Assembly (NCBI GenBank): GCA_003602285.1
Contig: QZVU01000001.1
Location: forward strand, 682,001 to 746,000
Length of the DNA: 64,000 nt
Reading direction: 5' to 3'
DNA from: Arthrobacter frigidicola
GTDB lineage: Bacteria > Actinomycetota > Actinomycetes > Actinomycetales > Micrococcaceae
A program made the translations under genes and the position numbers. The notes below the pieces were generated by a model that was given only the letters and a program-made list of their open reading frames with translations, was not told where the DNA came from and did no database searches. Positions 9,598 to 18,260 of the stretch are shown here, in pieces (positions within the stretch are counted from its first letter, which is position 1; each line of letters begins with the position of its first letter).

Positions 9598-9741
9598 ATG
9601 AAGAAGCTCACCTCCGCGCTCCTGCTGTCGGTACTTTTCGTTACCGCCGGAAGCTCTGCAGCCGTCGCGGCGGGCTCGACCTCGACGAAGTCGGGCTCGA
9701 CCACCGTCAGCACCGATCGCATCAACAACTGGCCGTACTGA
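9598..9741 (+). CDS. Small secreted peptide precursor, candidate signalling pheromone
   Basis: A 47-residue frame too short for routine gene calling. The ATG has GAGGA 7 bases upstream. Residues 1-24 form a textbook signal peptide: Lys2-Lys3, a hydrophobic core (LTSALLLSVLFVTAG) and an AVAA cleavage site. The remaining 23 residues are hydrophilic, rich in Ser, Thr and Gly, and end STDRINNWPY. Such a small exported precursor with a distinctive aromatic tail, encoded 139 bases from a divergent helical-repeat protein, is the layout expected of a Phr-like secreted and re-imported signal. A Rho-independent terminator lies about 80 bases downstream. It could instead be a small surface peptide. That it is a real gene is fairly likely; its role is inferred. 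Confidence 0.65.
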   Translation: MKKLTSALLLSVLFVTAGSSAAVAAGSTSTKSGSTTVSTDRINNWPY

Positions 9742-9821
9742 TTCTTTCTCCGGTCGGTTTCAAAGGGAACCGATCGCAGGTGGAGAAAAAACCTGGCCGG
9801 ATCAGTCCGGCAGTGTGATAA

Positions 9822-9864
9822 GGGCCGTGAACCCGCTTCCTGGGGGGCGAGTTCACGGCCTTTC
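9822..9864 (+). terminator. Terminator after the small peptide gene
   Basis: Ten-base stem GGCCGTGAAC (9823-9832) / GTTCACGGCC (9851-9860) with an 18-base loop, followed by TTT. It would end the short peptide transcript and separates it from the FAH-family gene. Confidence 0.75.
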
Positions 9865-9906
9865 CGCTGCCCGGGGCCGGCTGGAATGAGCCTGTAGCCT
9901 AGGACA

Positions 9907-10680
9907 ATGCGTATAGCCCGCTTTGTTGTAGATAACGATCCAATGTTCGGCGTCGTCGAAGGCCCCGACGGCAGCGAAGAGCTCGCGGTCATCAACGGTG
10001 ACCCCTTCTACTCCGGCATCCAGCTCACCGGCGCGCGGCATCTGCTGACCGATGTCCGCCTGCTGGCCCCGGTAATTCCCCGCAGCAAGGTGGTTGGAAT
10101 CGGCAGGAATTACGCTGATCACGCCGCCGAACTCGGCAATGAGGTGCCGCCGGCTCCGCTGATGTTCCTCAAGCCGAACACCTCCGTTATCGGCCCCGGT
10201 GACCCCATCCTGCTTCCCTCCTTCTCGGACGAGATTTCCTACGAAGCGGAATTGGCCATCGTCATCGGGCGGATCTGCAAGGATGTGCCCCTCGAGCGGG
10301 TCGACGACGTCGTGTTCGGTTACACCTGCGCCAATGACCTCACTGCGCGCGATGCCCAGCGCACCGACGACCAGTGGGCGAGGGCCAAGGGCTTCGACAC
10401 CTCCTGCCCGATCGGGCCCTGGATCGAGACCGAGCTTGACCCGGAAAACCTCGCCGTGAAGGGGAGCCTCGACGGCGAGCTGCGCCAGGACGGCTCCACC
10501 AGCCAGATGATTTGGGGAGCCAAGGAACTCGTTTCCTACGTGTCCCAGGCCTTCACCCTGCTTCCCGGCGACATCATCCTCACCGGTACTCCGGCAGGAG
10601 TGGGGCTCATCAGCGAGGGACAGCGCTACGAAGTCGAGATCGAGGGGATCGGGCGGCTTTCAAACCCCGCCCGCCGCTGA
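9907..10680 (+). CDS. Fumarylacetoacetate hydrolase (FAH) family protein
   Basis: A 257-residue cytosolic enzyme of the FAH/HpaG superfamily, which hydrolyses, isomerises or decarboxylates 2-oxo or dioxo acids with a divalent metal. The N-terminal 60 residues are a small variable domain. The catalytic core begins KVVGIGRNYADHAAELG, with metal ligands expected in ISYEAELAIVIG (Glu-X-Glu) and in NDLTARDAQ. The substrate pocket motif LTGTPAGVG is near the end. Members of this subfamily include acylpyruvases and oxaloacetate decarboxylases, and sequence alone does not separate them. The gene precedes gltX by 63 bases on the same strand; no pathway partner is present. Confidence 0.9.
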   Translation: MRIARFVVDNDPMFGVVEGPDGSEELAVINGDPFYSGIQLTGARHLLTDVRLLAPVIPRSKVVGIGRNYADHAAELGNEVPPAPLMFLKPNTSVIGPGDPILLPSFSDEISYEAELAIVIGRICKDVPLERVDDVVFGYTCANDLTARDAQRTDDQWARAKGFDTSCPIGPWIETELDPENLAVKGSLDGELRQDGSTSQMIWGAKELVSYVSQAFTLLPGDIILTGTPAGVGLISEGQRYEVEIEGIGRLSNPARR

Positions 10681-10743
10681 CTCGGCGGCTGCATCGCCCG
10701 GTGGCCGGGGGGCGAAGGGTCCGGCTACTAGAATTGGCCCATC

Positions 10744-12252
10744 ATGACTACTGCAGCCGAAATCCCCACTGTCAATGACTCGACCCCGGTCCGCGTGCGG
10801 TTCTGCCCGTCACCCACGGGCACACCGCACGTCGGGTTGATCCGCACCGCCCTCTTCAACTGGGCGTACGCCCGGCACACCGGCGGCAAGCTTGTCTTCC
10901 GGATCGAAGACACCGACGCCGCCCGCGACAGTGAGGACAGCTACAACCAGCTGCTCGACGCAATGCGCTGGCTTGGCATCGACTGGGATGAGGGCGTCGA
11001 GGTCGGCGGCCCCCATGAGCCGTACCGGCAGTCGCAGCGGGGAGACCTCTACCAGGATGTGATCGCGAAGCTTGTGGAAGCCGGGCACCTCTACGAATCC
11101 TTCTCCACCCCCGAGGAGGTCGAGGACCGCCACCGGTCTGCCGGGCGCGACGTCAAGCTCGGCTACGACAACTTCGACCGCACCCTCACCGAGGTCCAGC
11201 GCGAGGCGTTCCGCAGCGAGGGCCGGGGCGCGGTGCTCCGGCTGCGGATGCCCGATGAGGACATCACGTTCACCGACCTGGTCCGCGGCGAGATCACCTT
11301 CAGGGCCGGCAGCGTCCCCGACTTCGCCGTCGTCCGGGCCAATGGAGCGCCTCTCTACACGCTCGTCAATCCCGTCGACGACGCCCTGATGGGTATCTCC
11401 CATGTGCTGCGCGGCGAGGACCTGCTCTCCTCCACCCCGCGGCAGATCGCCCTCTACCGCGCCCTGATCGATATCGGCGTCGCGCGCTACATGCCCCTGT
11501 TCGGGCATCTGCCCTATGTCATGGGCCAGGGCAACAAGAAGCTGTCCAAGCGCGACCCGGAGTCGAACCTGTTCCTCCACCGGGACCGCGGGTTCATCCC
11601 CGAAGGGCTGCTCAACTACCTCTCGCTGCTGGGCTGGAGCCTCTCCGCCGATGAGGACATCTTCACCGTCGAGCAGCTCGTTGAGAAGTTCGATGTCCGC
11701 GACGTCCTGGCCAACCCCGCGCGCTTCGACCTCAAGAAGGCCGAGGCGATCAACGGCACCCATGTCCGGCTGCTCGAGCAGGAGGACTTCCGCTCCCGCC
11801 TCGTCCCCTATCTCCAGGCCGCCGGTCTGATCGGAGATCCGGTCACCGAGCGCGAGGAAAGAATCATCGCCGAGGCCGCGCCGCTGGTCCAGGAACGGAT
11901 CACCCTGCTCGGTGAAGCTCCCGAGATGCTCGGTTTCCTCTTCAAGGACGACGACGCCATCGATGTCGCCGACGACGCGCGGAAGGGCCTGCCGGACAAC
12001 CTTGACGAGGTCCTCGGCAAGACGCTCGAGGCGCTCGAAGCCGTGGCCGACTGGGACGCGGAGTCAATCCAGGGCGCCCTGCGGGCTGCCCTCGTGGACG
12101 ACCTCGGCCTCAAACCCCGGCTTGCGTTCGGCCCCGTGCGCACCGCCGTGTCGGGCCGGCGCATCTCCCCGCCCCTGTTCGAGTCAATGGTCATCCTCGG
12201 CCGCGACTCCTCCCTGGCGCGGATCCGCGCCTTTGCCGGGGCAGGCGACTAG
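10744..12252 (+). CDS. gltX: Glutamyl-tRNA synthetase
   Basis: A 502-residue class I aminoacyl-tRNA synthetase. The ATP-binding HIGH-type signature is in [11 protein letters not shown] near residues 22-32, and the KMSKS-type loop is KKLSKR at 265-270. The rest is a stem-contact domain and a helical anticodon-binding domain to residue 502. In actinobacteria lacking GlnRS this enzyme is expected to be non-discriminating, charging both tRNA-Glu and tRNA-Gln, with GatCAB converting the latter. The genes for those two tRNAs lie 0.9-1.1 kb downstream. The stop codon overlaps the GTG of the following HAD gene by one base. Confidence 0.97.
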   Translation: MTTAAEIPTVNDSTPVRVRFCPSPTGTPHVGLIRTALFNWAYARHTGGKLVFRIEDTDAARDSEDSYNQLLDAMRWLGIDWDEGVEVGGPHEPYRQSQRGDLYQDVIAKLVEAGHLYESFSTPEEVEDRHRSAGRDVKLGYDNFDRTLTEVQREAFRSEGRGAVLRLRMPDEDITFTDLVRGEITFRAGSVPDFAVVRANGAPLYTLVNPVDDALMGISHVLRGEDLLSSTPRQIALYRALIDIGVARYMPLFGHLPYVMGQGNKKLSKRDPESNLFLHRDRGFIPEGLLNYLSLLGWSLSADEDIFTVEQLVEKFDVRDVLANPARFDLKKAEAINGTHVRLLEQEDFRSRLVPYLQAAGLIGDPVTEREERIIAEAAPLVQERITLLGEAPEMLGFLFKDDDAIDVADDARKGLPDNLDEVLGKTLEALEAVADWDAESIQGALRAALVDDLGLKPRLAFGPVRTAVSGRRISPPLFESMVILGRDSSLARIRAFAGAGD

Positions 12253-13043
12253 TGAGGGCCGGCCCGGGCGAGGGGGCGCCGGTGATCGAGGGAGTGCTCT
12301 TTGACATCGATGACACGCTGGTCGACCTTGAGACTGCCATGGGCCGGACCCTCCACCACATCGCGGGGGATGCCCTTGGGCACCTGAGCGATGACGACTG
12401 GGCGGAGTACAAGCGGCTCTTCACCGCGGACCCCCAGGGCCACTATGAGGCCTTCCTGGCCGGCCAGGTGACGTTCGCCGAGCAGCGTCTTCGGCGCGCC
12501 CGCCACGCCCAGGCCTCCTTCATCGCGGATCCCCTTGAGGGGGAGGCCGCCCACCGGTGGACCAGCGCTTACGAGGCGACGCTGCCGCTGCATTTCCGGC
12601 CGTACGACGACGTGATGCCCCTCCTCGACGAGCTCGAGTCCAGGGGCGTCCCGTACGGCGCCGTGAGCAACAATGTGCACGACTACCAGCGGGTCAAACT
12701 TGACCGGTCCGGGCTGGGCCGGATTCGGGTGCTGGTGGGGATTGATGCCGTCGGAGCCGCGAAACCCGACCCCGCTATTTTCCACGAAGGTGCCCGGCGC
12801 CTTGGCACGGACCCTGCCCGTACCCTCTATGTCGGCGACAATCCCGCCATCGATGCCCGGGCTGCGGAGGCCGCGGGGCTGTTCGGCGTCTGGCTTGACC
12901 GGCGTGGTGCCGGCCCATCCGCCCCGTCGGGGGCTTCCGACGCCCCGGAAGGCGGGGCGGAGGTGGCCGGAACGGCGGGGGAGGTGCTGCGCCGGATCAC
13001 CTCCCTGGACGCCGTTTTGCAGTTCCTGCCATCTTTCCGGTAG
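12252..13043 (+). CDS. HAD-superfamily phosphatase
   Basis: A 263-residue haloacid-dehalogenase-like hydrolase. Motif I is FDIDDTL with the nucleophile and acid Asp pair, motif II is the AVSNN segment, motif III is AAKPDPAIF with the Lys, and motif IV is YVGDNPAIDA. A helical cap lies between motifs I and II. It probably dephosphorylates a small metabolite; the substrate cannot be read. The GTG at 12252 shares one base with the gltX stop, so translation is coupled; a second GTG at 12282 would also keep the whole domain. The Gly/Ala-rich tail (about 218-245) is variable. Confidence 0.9.
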   Translation: MRAGPGEGAPVIEGVLFDIDDTLVDLETAMGRTLHHIAGDALGHLSDDDWAEYKRLFTADPQGHYEAFLAGQVTFAEQRLRRARHAQASFIADPLEGEAAHRWTSAYEATLPLHFRPYDDVMPLLDELESRGVPYGAVSNNVHDYQRVKLDRSGLGRIRVLVGIDAVGAAKPDPAIFHEGARRLGTDPARTLYVGDNPAIDARAAEAAGLFGVWLDRRGAGPSAPSGASDAPEGGAEVAGTAGEVLRRITSLDAVLQFLPSFR

Positions 13044-13112
13044 AGTTATTTCTCGGCGCGGAGCGGTAACGCGGCCCGGATGCCTGCACCACAGGGCTTC
13101 GGAGAGTGCCAT

Positions 13113-13184
13113 TGGGGTATGGTGTAATTGGCAACACACTGGTTTCTGGTACCAACATTCTAGGTTCGAGTCCTGGTACCCCAG
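13113..13184 (+). tRNA. tRNA-Gln (anticodon CTG)
   Basis: A 72-base cloverleaf: acceptor TGGGGTA/TACCCCA with G discriminator, D-arm GTGT...ACAC, anticodon loop TTCTGGT, and T-arm CTAGG-TTCGAGT-CCTGG. No CCA is encoded. It lies with tRNA-Glu downstream of gltX. Confidence 0.95.
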
Positions 13185-13260
13185 CGCAGTAAAATGCAAG
13201 CCGTAAGGTAAAGTAGTACAGCAGTAAAAGCAGTGTCGCAGTAAGCAGTATCAAAGTACT

Positions 13261-13333
13261 GGCCCCATCGTATAGCGGCCTAGTACGCCGCCCTCTCACG
13301 GCGGTAACGCGGGTTCGAATCCCGCTGGGGTCA
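13261..13333 (+). tRNA. tRNA-Glu (anticodon CTC)
   Basis: A 73-base cloverleaf: acceptor GGCCCCA/TGGGGTC with A discriminator, anticodon loop CCTCTCA between CCGCC-type arms, and T-arm GCGGG-TTCGAAT-CCCGC. No CCA is encoded. It ends 32 bases before a strong terminator and is probably co-transcribed with the tRNA-Gln 76 bases upstream. Confidence 0.96.
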
Positions 13334-13364
13334 CGAGCGTCCTTATTGAAGGACATCGGAAAAG

Positions 13365-13401
13365 ACGCCCCGGACATTCCTCGAATGTCCGGGGCGTTTT
13401 T
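13365..13401 (+). terminator. Strong terminator after the two tRNA genes
   Basis: Stem ACGCCCCGGACATT / AATGTCCGGGGCGT with a 5-base CCTCG loop, running into five T residues. Confidence 0.95.
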
Positions 13402-13462
13402 GCGTTCAGGGGTTGCGCGGTTTGCTTCAGCAGGAAAGTAAGCAAGCTGGCAGAATGGAAAG

Positions 13463-15223
13463 ATGAATGCATCCCTCACCGCCGCCGACGCCCGCGGGGT
13501 AGCGGGATTCCTCCGGGAAGTACATGGTGCGCTGCTGGGCGCCGGTTTCCCGCTCTCCCTCGCAGGGGCCCCCGCAGCGCGCGCCGCGGCTGCCGCGGCC
13601 GCCGCGCAACTCGACGACTACATCCTTCCGCGGCTCGACCGGCTCGACGCTCCGCTTCTCGCCGTCATCGGAGGATCGACCGGAGCCGGCAAGTCCACCC
13701 TCGTCAACGCCCTCATCGGGCGGCCGGTGACCCGAACCGGAGCGGTGCGGCCGACGACGCGGCAGCCCATCCTGCTCCACCACCCCGCCGAAGCCGAATG
13801 GTTCACCTCCCAGCGGGTGCTGCCCTCGCTCAGCCGGGTCCAGGCCGGCGCGGGCGAACTCGTCCCCCAGGACGCCGTCGGAGCCGCAGCAGGGACCCTC
13901 CTCCTGCAGGGTGAGGCGACCGTTCCGCGCGGGCTGGCGATCCTCGACGCCCCCGACATCGACTCAATCGCTGACGAGAACCGCCGCCTAGCCGGGCAGC
14001 TGCTCGCTGCGGCGGACCTCTGGATCTTCGTCACCACAGCCAACCGCTATGCCGACGCCGTCCCGTGGAAGCTGCTCGCCGAGGCGGCCCGGCGCGACAT
14101 CCTCCTGGCCGTGGTGCTCGACCGGGTGCCGGCCGGGGTGGAGGAGGAAGTCCGTGAAGACCTCATGACCCTCCTCACGGCCGAGTCCCTCGGGCACGCC
14201 CCGATCTTCGTCGTGCAGGAGTCGGCCCTCGATGATGAAGGAATGCTCCCCGCCGGGTCGGCCGATCCCATCCGCCGCTGGCTCGGAGCCCTCGCCGCGG
14301 ACGCCGAGGGGCGCACCGACATTGCCCGCCGCACTCTGGCCGGAGCGGTGCGCGCCCTCGCTGGTCGCGTCGAGGAGGTCGCTGAGGCCGCCGAGGCCCA
14401 GCAGGCGACCGCTGCCCGCCTTTCAGGGGCGGCCGAGGCCGCCTACCAGGAGGCCCTCGCGGCGATCCTCCGCTCCACCGAGGACGGAACAATGCTCCGC
14501 GGGGAGGTCCTCGCCCGCTGGCAGGACTTCGTCGGCACCGGAGAGTTCATGCGCGGCATCGAGACCCGGGTGGGATGGCTGCGTGACCGGATCACCGCGT
14601 TCTTCACCGGCCAGCCCGCTCCGGCAACCACGGTTGCAGCGGCAATCGAGACCGGGCTGCACTCGGTCATTGTCGAAGAGTCGGCGAAGGCATTCGAGCA
14701 GACCGAGCAGTGGTGGCGCAGCGACGACGCCGGCCGGGCCCTGCTGGCCGGCCGGGGCGCCTATGTCAGCGACGAGTTTTCCGCCGAGGCCGCACGGCAG
14801 GTGAGGGAGTGGCAGCAGGATCTGCTCGAGCTTGTCAGCACCGAAGGTTCAGACAAGCGCTTCGCCGCGCGGATGCTTTCCTTCGGCGTCAACGGGGTGG
14901 CGGTGGCCTTGATGGTGGTTGTCTTCGCGTCGACCGGTGGCCTGTCGGGTGCCGAGATTGGCATCGCCGGCGGCTCGGCCGTCGTCGGCCAAAAGCTCCT
15001 TGAAGCCGTCTTCGGCGAGGACGCCGTCCGCAGGCTGGCCAAGACTGCGCGCGACAACCTCGAGCGCCGGTGCCGTGCCCTGCTCGACGAAGAAAAGGAG
15101 AAGTTCATCGTCCTCCTGGCCCCAGTGGCAGCCCAGACACCGCCTGACGCGCTCTTCGACTATGCGCGCCGGCTCGCCGGCACCGATCTCGCCGCAGGCA
15201 CCACGGCCGGTGGCGGCCGGTGA
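13463..15223 (+). CDS. Dynamin-like membrane-associated GTPase, first of a pair
   Basis: A 586-residue large GTPase. The P-loop is GGSTGAGKSTLVNAL (about residues 71-85), followed by switch threonines in TRTGAVRPTTRQP, a G3-like ILDAPDIDS and a G4-type VLDRVPAG. A long helical region (about 290-470) and a hydrophobic pair near 472-510 (VNGVAVALMVVVFASTGG, then IGIAGGSAVVG) suggest a membrane-touching paddle, as in bacterial dynamins such as the Streptomyces DynA/DynB pair. The stop overlaps the GTG of the next GTPase gene by 4 bases, so the two are coupled and probably form a hetero-oligomer. A role in membrane remodelling or division is inferred. Such proteins are sometimes mislabelled as ABC transporters. 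Confidence 0.85.
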   Translation: MNASLTAADARGVAGFLREVHGALLGAGFPLSLAGAPAARAAAAAAAAQLDDYILPRLDRLDAPLLAVIGGSTGAGKSTLVNALIGRPVTRTGAVRPTTRQPILLHHPAEAEWFTSQRVLPSLSRVQAGAGELVPQDAVGAAAGTLLLQGEATVPRGLAILDAPDIDSIADENRRLAGQLLAAADLWIFVTTANRYADAVPWKLLAEAARRDILLAVVLDRVPAGVEEEVREDLMTLLTAESLGHAPIFVVQESALDDEGMLPAGSADPIRRWLGALAADAEGRTDIARRTLAGAVRALAGRVEEVAEAAEAQQATAARLSGAAEAAYQEALAAILRSTEDGTMLRGEVLARWQDFVGTGEFMRGIETRVGWLRDRITAFFTGQPAPATTVAAAIETGLHSVIVEESAKAFEQTEQWWRSDDAGRALLAGRGAYVSDEFSAEAARQVREWQQDLLELVSTEGSDKRFAARMLSFGVNGVAVALMVVVFASTGGLSGAEIGIAGGSAVVGQKLLEAVFGEDAVRRLAKTARDNLERRCRALLDEEKEKFIVLLAPVAAQTPPDALFDYARRLAGTDLAAGTTAGGGR

Positions 15224-16845
15224 GCCGGCACCGCGGTGCGGGGTCCAAGAGCGGTCTGCATAATCAACTCGAGGCACTCGACAGTGTGCGCGGGCTCGCC
15301 GAAGGGCGGCTTCCCGACGAGCACGTGCAGGGTCTCTTCGGCGTGCTCGACCGGGCCAGCAGCCGCCGCTCGCTGTCCGCCGACCACACGGTTATCGGAA
15401 TCTTCGGTCCCACAGGGAGCGGCAAATCGTCACTGATCAACGCACTGAGCGGCACCGAGGTGGCGCGGGTCGCGGCCCGGCGCCCGACGACCTCGAAGCC
15501 CCTGGCCGTGGTGTGGGGCGCCGAGGGAAGCGGGCCGCTCCTTGACTGGCTGGAGGTCGACGAGCGCCATGAGATGCCCGCGGACGCCGCGCTGCTCGGC
15601 TCGGACACGGGCGGGCTGATCCTGCTTGACCTTCCCGACTTCGACTCGACCGCCGCAGCCCACCGAACCATCGTCGAACGCATGTCGGGCCAGGTGGACG
15701 TCCTGCTGTGGGTCGTTGACCCGCAGAAATACGCGGACGCGGCGCTTCATCATGACTTCCTCGCCCCGCTTGCCTCCCACGGCGCGGTCACCCTCGTCGC
15801 GCTGAACCAGGCGGACCGGCTTTCCGGCCGCCAGCAGGCGCAGGTGACTGCTTCACTGTCCGGCATCCTGGCGGAGGAGGGGCTTCGCGGTGTGCGGGTC
15901 TTTCCGGTCTCCGCCCGGACGCGGGACGGCCTCGAGGACCTCGCCGGCGCCATCCGGCAGATCGCCGGGCGGAAACAGGCTGCGAACGCCCGGCTGGCAG
16001 CCGATGTCGCCGCGGCCTCCACCCAGCTTGCCCCGTTTGCCGGGCCGGAGGACCTCCCGATACCCGGTAAGGCGGCCCAGGCCGACCTCTCGACCCGCCT
16101 CGCCGCGGCCGCCGGTGTCGACGCCGTCGTTGACGCGGTTGTGCGTTCCTACCGCCGTGACGCCCACGCTGCCACCGGCTGGCCCGTGACCCGCTGGCTG
16201 GGTTCCCTCCGCTCCGATCCGCTCCGGCGGCTCAACCTGCGCCGGAGCGACGTCGACGCGGCCCTGCGGCGGACCTCGATGCCCTCAGGAGCGCCGGCTC
16301 AGCGGGCCCGGGTCGACCAGGCGCTGCGGACGTTTGCCGACACTGCAGCGGGATCGTCTGTTGAGCCCTGGCGCTCCGCCATCCGATCGGCGGCACGCGG
16401 GACCGTGCCTACGCTCCTCGACGGACTCGACCAGGCCCTTGCCGGGACAAACCTCGACACCGGCCGAAGGTCATGGTGGTGGCCGCTGGTGGGCCTGCTG
16501 CAGTGGCTGGCGCTCGCCGCCCTCGTCGTCGGCCTCGGCTGGCTGGGGGTCATGGCGGCGATGGGGTTCCTTCAGTTCGACGTACCGGACGCTCCGTCCG
16601 TGGAGGGGTTCCCGGTGCCTACCCTGCTGATCGCCGGTGGTGTTGCCGCGGGGATCCTCCTGGCGGTACTCGCTTCGGTCATCGCCCGGTTCGCGGCCAA
16701 GGCCCGCGGACGCAAGGCGCGGCGCCGGCTCCGCGCCGCCTGTGCGAAGGTGGCCGAGACGGTGGTCGCCCAGCCGGTGACCGACGAAATCCGCAGGTAC
16801 AACGACTTCCGGGGCGCGCTCGCGGCGGCGGCGCGCACGAAGTGA
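15220..16845 (+). CDS. Dynamin/YfjP-like membrane GTPase, second of a pair
   Basis: A 541-residue GTPase starting at a GTG inside the stop of its partner. The P-loop is GPTGSGKSSLINAL (about 64-77), G3 is LLDLPDFDST (with Asp in the DxxG place), and G4 is ALNQADR (NQAD in place of NKxD). The region after 290 is helical. The C-terminus has two clear membrane helices, about 418-445 (WWWPLVGLLQWLALAALVVG...) and 462-485 (TLLIAGGVAAGILLAVLASV), then a very basic tail (ARGRKARRRLR). It is therefore an integral membrane GTPase. With the upstream GTPase it makes the coupled pair common in Actinobacteria. Exact function is unknown. Confidence 0.85.
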   Translation: MSRHRGAGSKSGLHNQLEALDSVRGLAEGRLPDEHVQGLFGVLDRASSRRSLSADHTVIGIFGPTGSGKSSLINALSGTEVARVAARRPTTSKPLAVVWGAEGSGPLLDWLEVDERHEMPADAALLGSDTGGLILLDLPDFDSTAAAHRTIVERMSGQVDVLLWVVDPQKYADAALHHDFLAPLASHGAVTLVALNQADRLSGRQQAQVTASLSGILAEEGLRGVRVFPVSARTRDGLEDLAGAIRQIAGRKQAANARLAADVAAASTQLAPFAGPEDLPIPGKAAQADLSTRLAAAAGVDAVVDAVVRSYRRDAHAATGWPVTRWLGSLRSDPLRRLNLRRSDVDAALRRTSMPSGAPAQRARVDQALRTFADTAAGSSVEPWRSAIRSAARGTVPTLLDGLDQALAGTNLDTGRRSWWWPLVGLLQWLALAALVVGLGWLGVMAAMGFLQFDVPDAPSVEGFPVPTLLIAGGVAAGILLAVLASVIARFAAKARGRKARRRLRAACAKVAETVVAQPVTDEIRRYNDFRGALAAAARTK

Positions 16846-16972
16846 CTGGGCCGCGGCACACCTGACCGGCCGGGTGCGGCGACGAAGACGGCCGGCCCCG
16901 GCCTGCGGTTGGAGCGGTTCGGCGGGGCCGCCGGCGTGAGGTGCATACGGCGACGCCGGGATCAGAACAGAG

Positions 16973-17527
16973 TCAGCCCGCCATCGCGGCGGAGACCTTC
17001 ACCAGCGTCCGCAGGTTGCGGGTGGTCGTCGCCGCCTTGAAGCGGCCTCGAGCCGTGATCTTCCCCAGCCCGGAGTCGAGGGTTCCTCCCCGCGCCGCCT
17101 GCCAGGCAACGGCGTCGGGCCCAAGCACCGTGAGTGTCTCGCCTGCGGCCCGGGCCGCGGCGGCGAGCTCCTCAACCGCCCCGGGATCCGAACTGAGGGT
17201 GACGTAGGCGTGCACCGCCGGGTCGTCCGCGGGGAAGGGGCAGGCCTCAATAATTTCGGTGAGCCGCGCCGCCGGCAGAACCACCACCCACGCGTCGTAG
17301 CCGAAGGCCGAGCGCAGGCGCTGTTCAATTGCGTCCTTGAGATCCTGCGCCCCAAGCGCCGAAGTACAGACAAGGTTTCCCGAGGCCAGCAGGGTGCGCG
17401 GATTGGCAAGCGGAAGCCCCTCGAGCGCCTTGAGCAGGTCCGCCATTCGGATGGTGGTGCCCTGGACGTTGACTCCCCGAAGGAAAACGGCCCAGGGCAC
17501 GGCCTCCGCGGCTGAGCCGGCCGTCAC
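16973..17527 (-). CDS. DUF1697 family protein
   Basis: A 184-residue soluble protein with the DUF1697 pattern: WAVFLRGVNVQG at the start, MADLLKALEGL and TLLASGNLVC, then a mixed alpha/beta region ending GTLDSGLGKITARGRFKAATTTRN. The family has no established biochemical role. Its GTG start lies in the stop codon of the upstream ndgR gene (GTGA overlap), so the two are translated together. The link to leucine regulation may be only positional. Confidence 0.9.
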   Translation of the reverse strand: MTAGSAAEAVPWAVFLRGVNVQGTTIRMADLLKALEGLPLANPRTLLASGNLVCTSALGAQDLKDAIEQRLRSAFGYDAWVVVLPAARLTEIIEACPFPADDPAVHAYVTLSSDPGAVEELAAAARAAGETLTVLGPDAVAWQAARGGTLDSGLGKITARGRFKAATTTRNLRTLVKVSAAMAG

Positions 17528-18246
17528 TCGTTGGCTGCTTTGCTGACGGCGAGGGTGAGTTGCTGGGCCGCTTCCGTGACGACCTCGGCGTGGATCCGTC
17601 CGGGCTGGCGGGTCAGTCGCTCCATGGGCCCCGAGATCGAGACGGCCGCCACCACGCGTCCCGACGGACCCCGCACGGGAGCGGACACCGAGGCGACGCC
17701 CGGCTCGCGTTCACCAAGGCTCTGCGCCCAGCCGCGGCGGCGGACGCCGGCGAGGACTGTCGGGGTGAAGCGCGCATTCTGGAGCCCCTTGAGGAGCCGG
17801 TCGTGGTCCTCCCAGGCGAGCAGGCACTGGGCCGCCGAGCCGGCCCTCATTGAAAGCTGGGTCCCGACCGGGATGGTGTCGCGGAGTCCGGCCGGACGCT
17901 CGGCGGAGGCGACGCAGACGCGCCATTCGCCCTGCCGCCGGAACAACTGCGCACTCTCGCCGGTGGCATCGCGCAGCTGCTGCAGGACCGGGCCCGCCGC
18001 GGCGATGAGGCGGTCCTCGCCGGCGGCGCTGGCCAGCTCCACCAGGCGGCTGCCGAGGACGAACCGTCCCTGGATGTCGCGGCTGACCAGCCGGTGGTGC
18101 ACGAGGGCAAGAGCAAGCCGGTGCACGGTGGGCCGGGCGAGACCGGTGGAGGCTACAAGCTGTGCAAGCGTCGTCGGCCCCGCCTCGAGGGCATCAAGCA
18201 CGGTCGCCGCTTTATCAATGACTCCCACACCACTAGAATTGTCCAT
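17524..18246 (-). CDS. ndgR: IclR-family regulator of leucine genes (NdgR/LtbR type)
   Basis: A 240-residue regulator: N-terminal winged helix-turn-helix (LAQLVASTGLARPTVHRLALALVHH, about 26-50) and C-terminal IclR effector domain (about 70-235). The chosen ATG at 18246 gives MDNSSGVGVIDKAATVLDALE, the standard NdgR N-terminus; a frame extending to 18480 would run into the leuC leader. It is divergent from leuC, as is usual in Actinobacteria, where NdgR (Streptomyces) and LtbR (Corynebacterium) control leuB and leuCD. A perfect inverted repeat lies 14 bases from its start, and the same repeat precedes leuB, so it probably controls both targets and itself. Activation or repression cannot be told from the sequence. 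Confidence 0.9.
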   Translation of the reverse strand: MDNSSGVGVIDKAATVLDALEAGPTTLAQLVASTGLARPTVHRLALALVHHRLVSRDIQGRFVLGSRLVELASAAGEDRLIAAAGPVLQQLRDATGESAQLFRRQGEWRVCVASAERPAGLRDTIPVGTQLSMRAGSAAQCLLAWEDHDRLLKGLQNARFTPTVLAGVRRRGWAQSLGEREPGVASVSAPVRGPSGRVVAAVSISGPMERLTRQPGRIHAEVVTEAAQQLTLAVSKAANE

Positions 18247-18260
18247 AGACTGATATTGCC

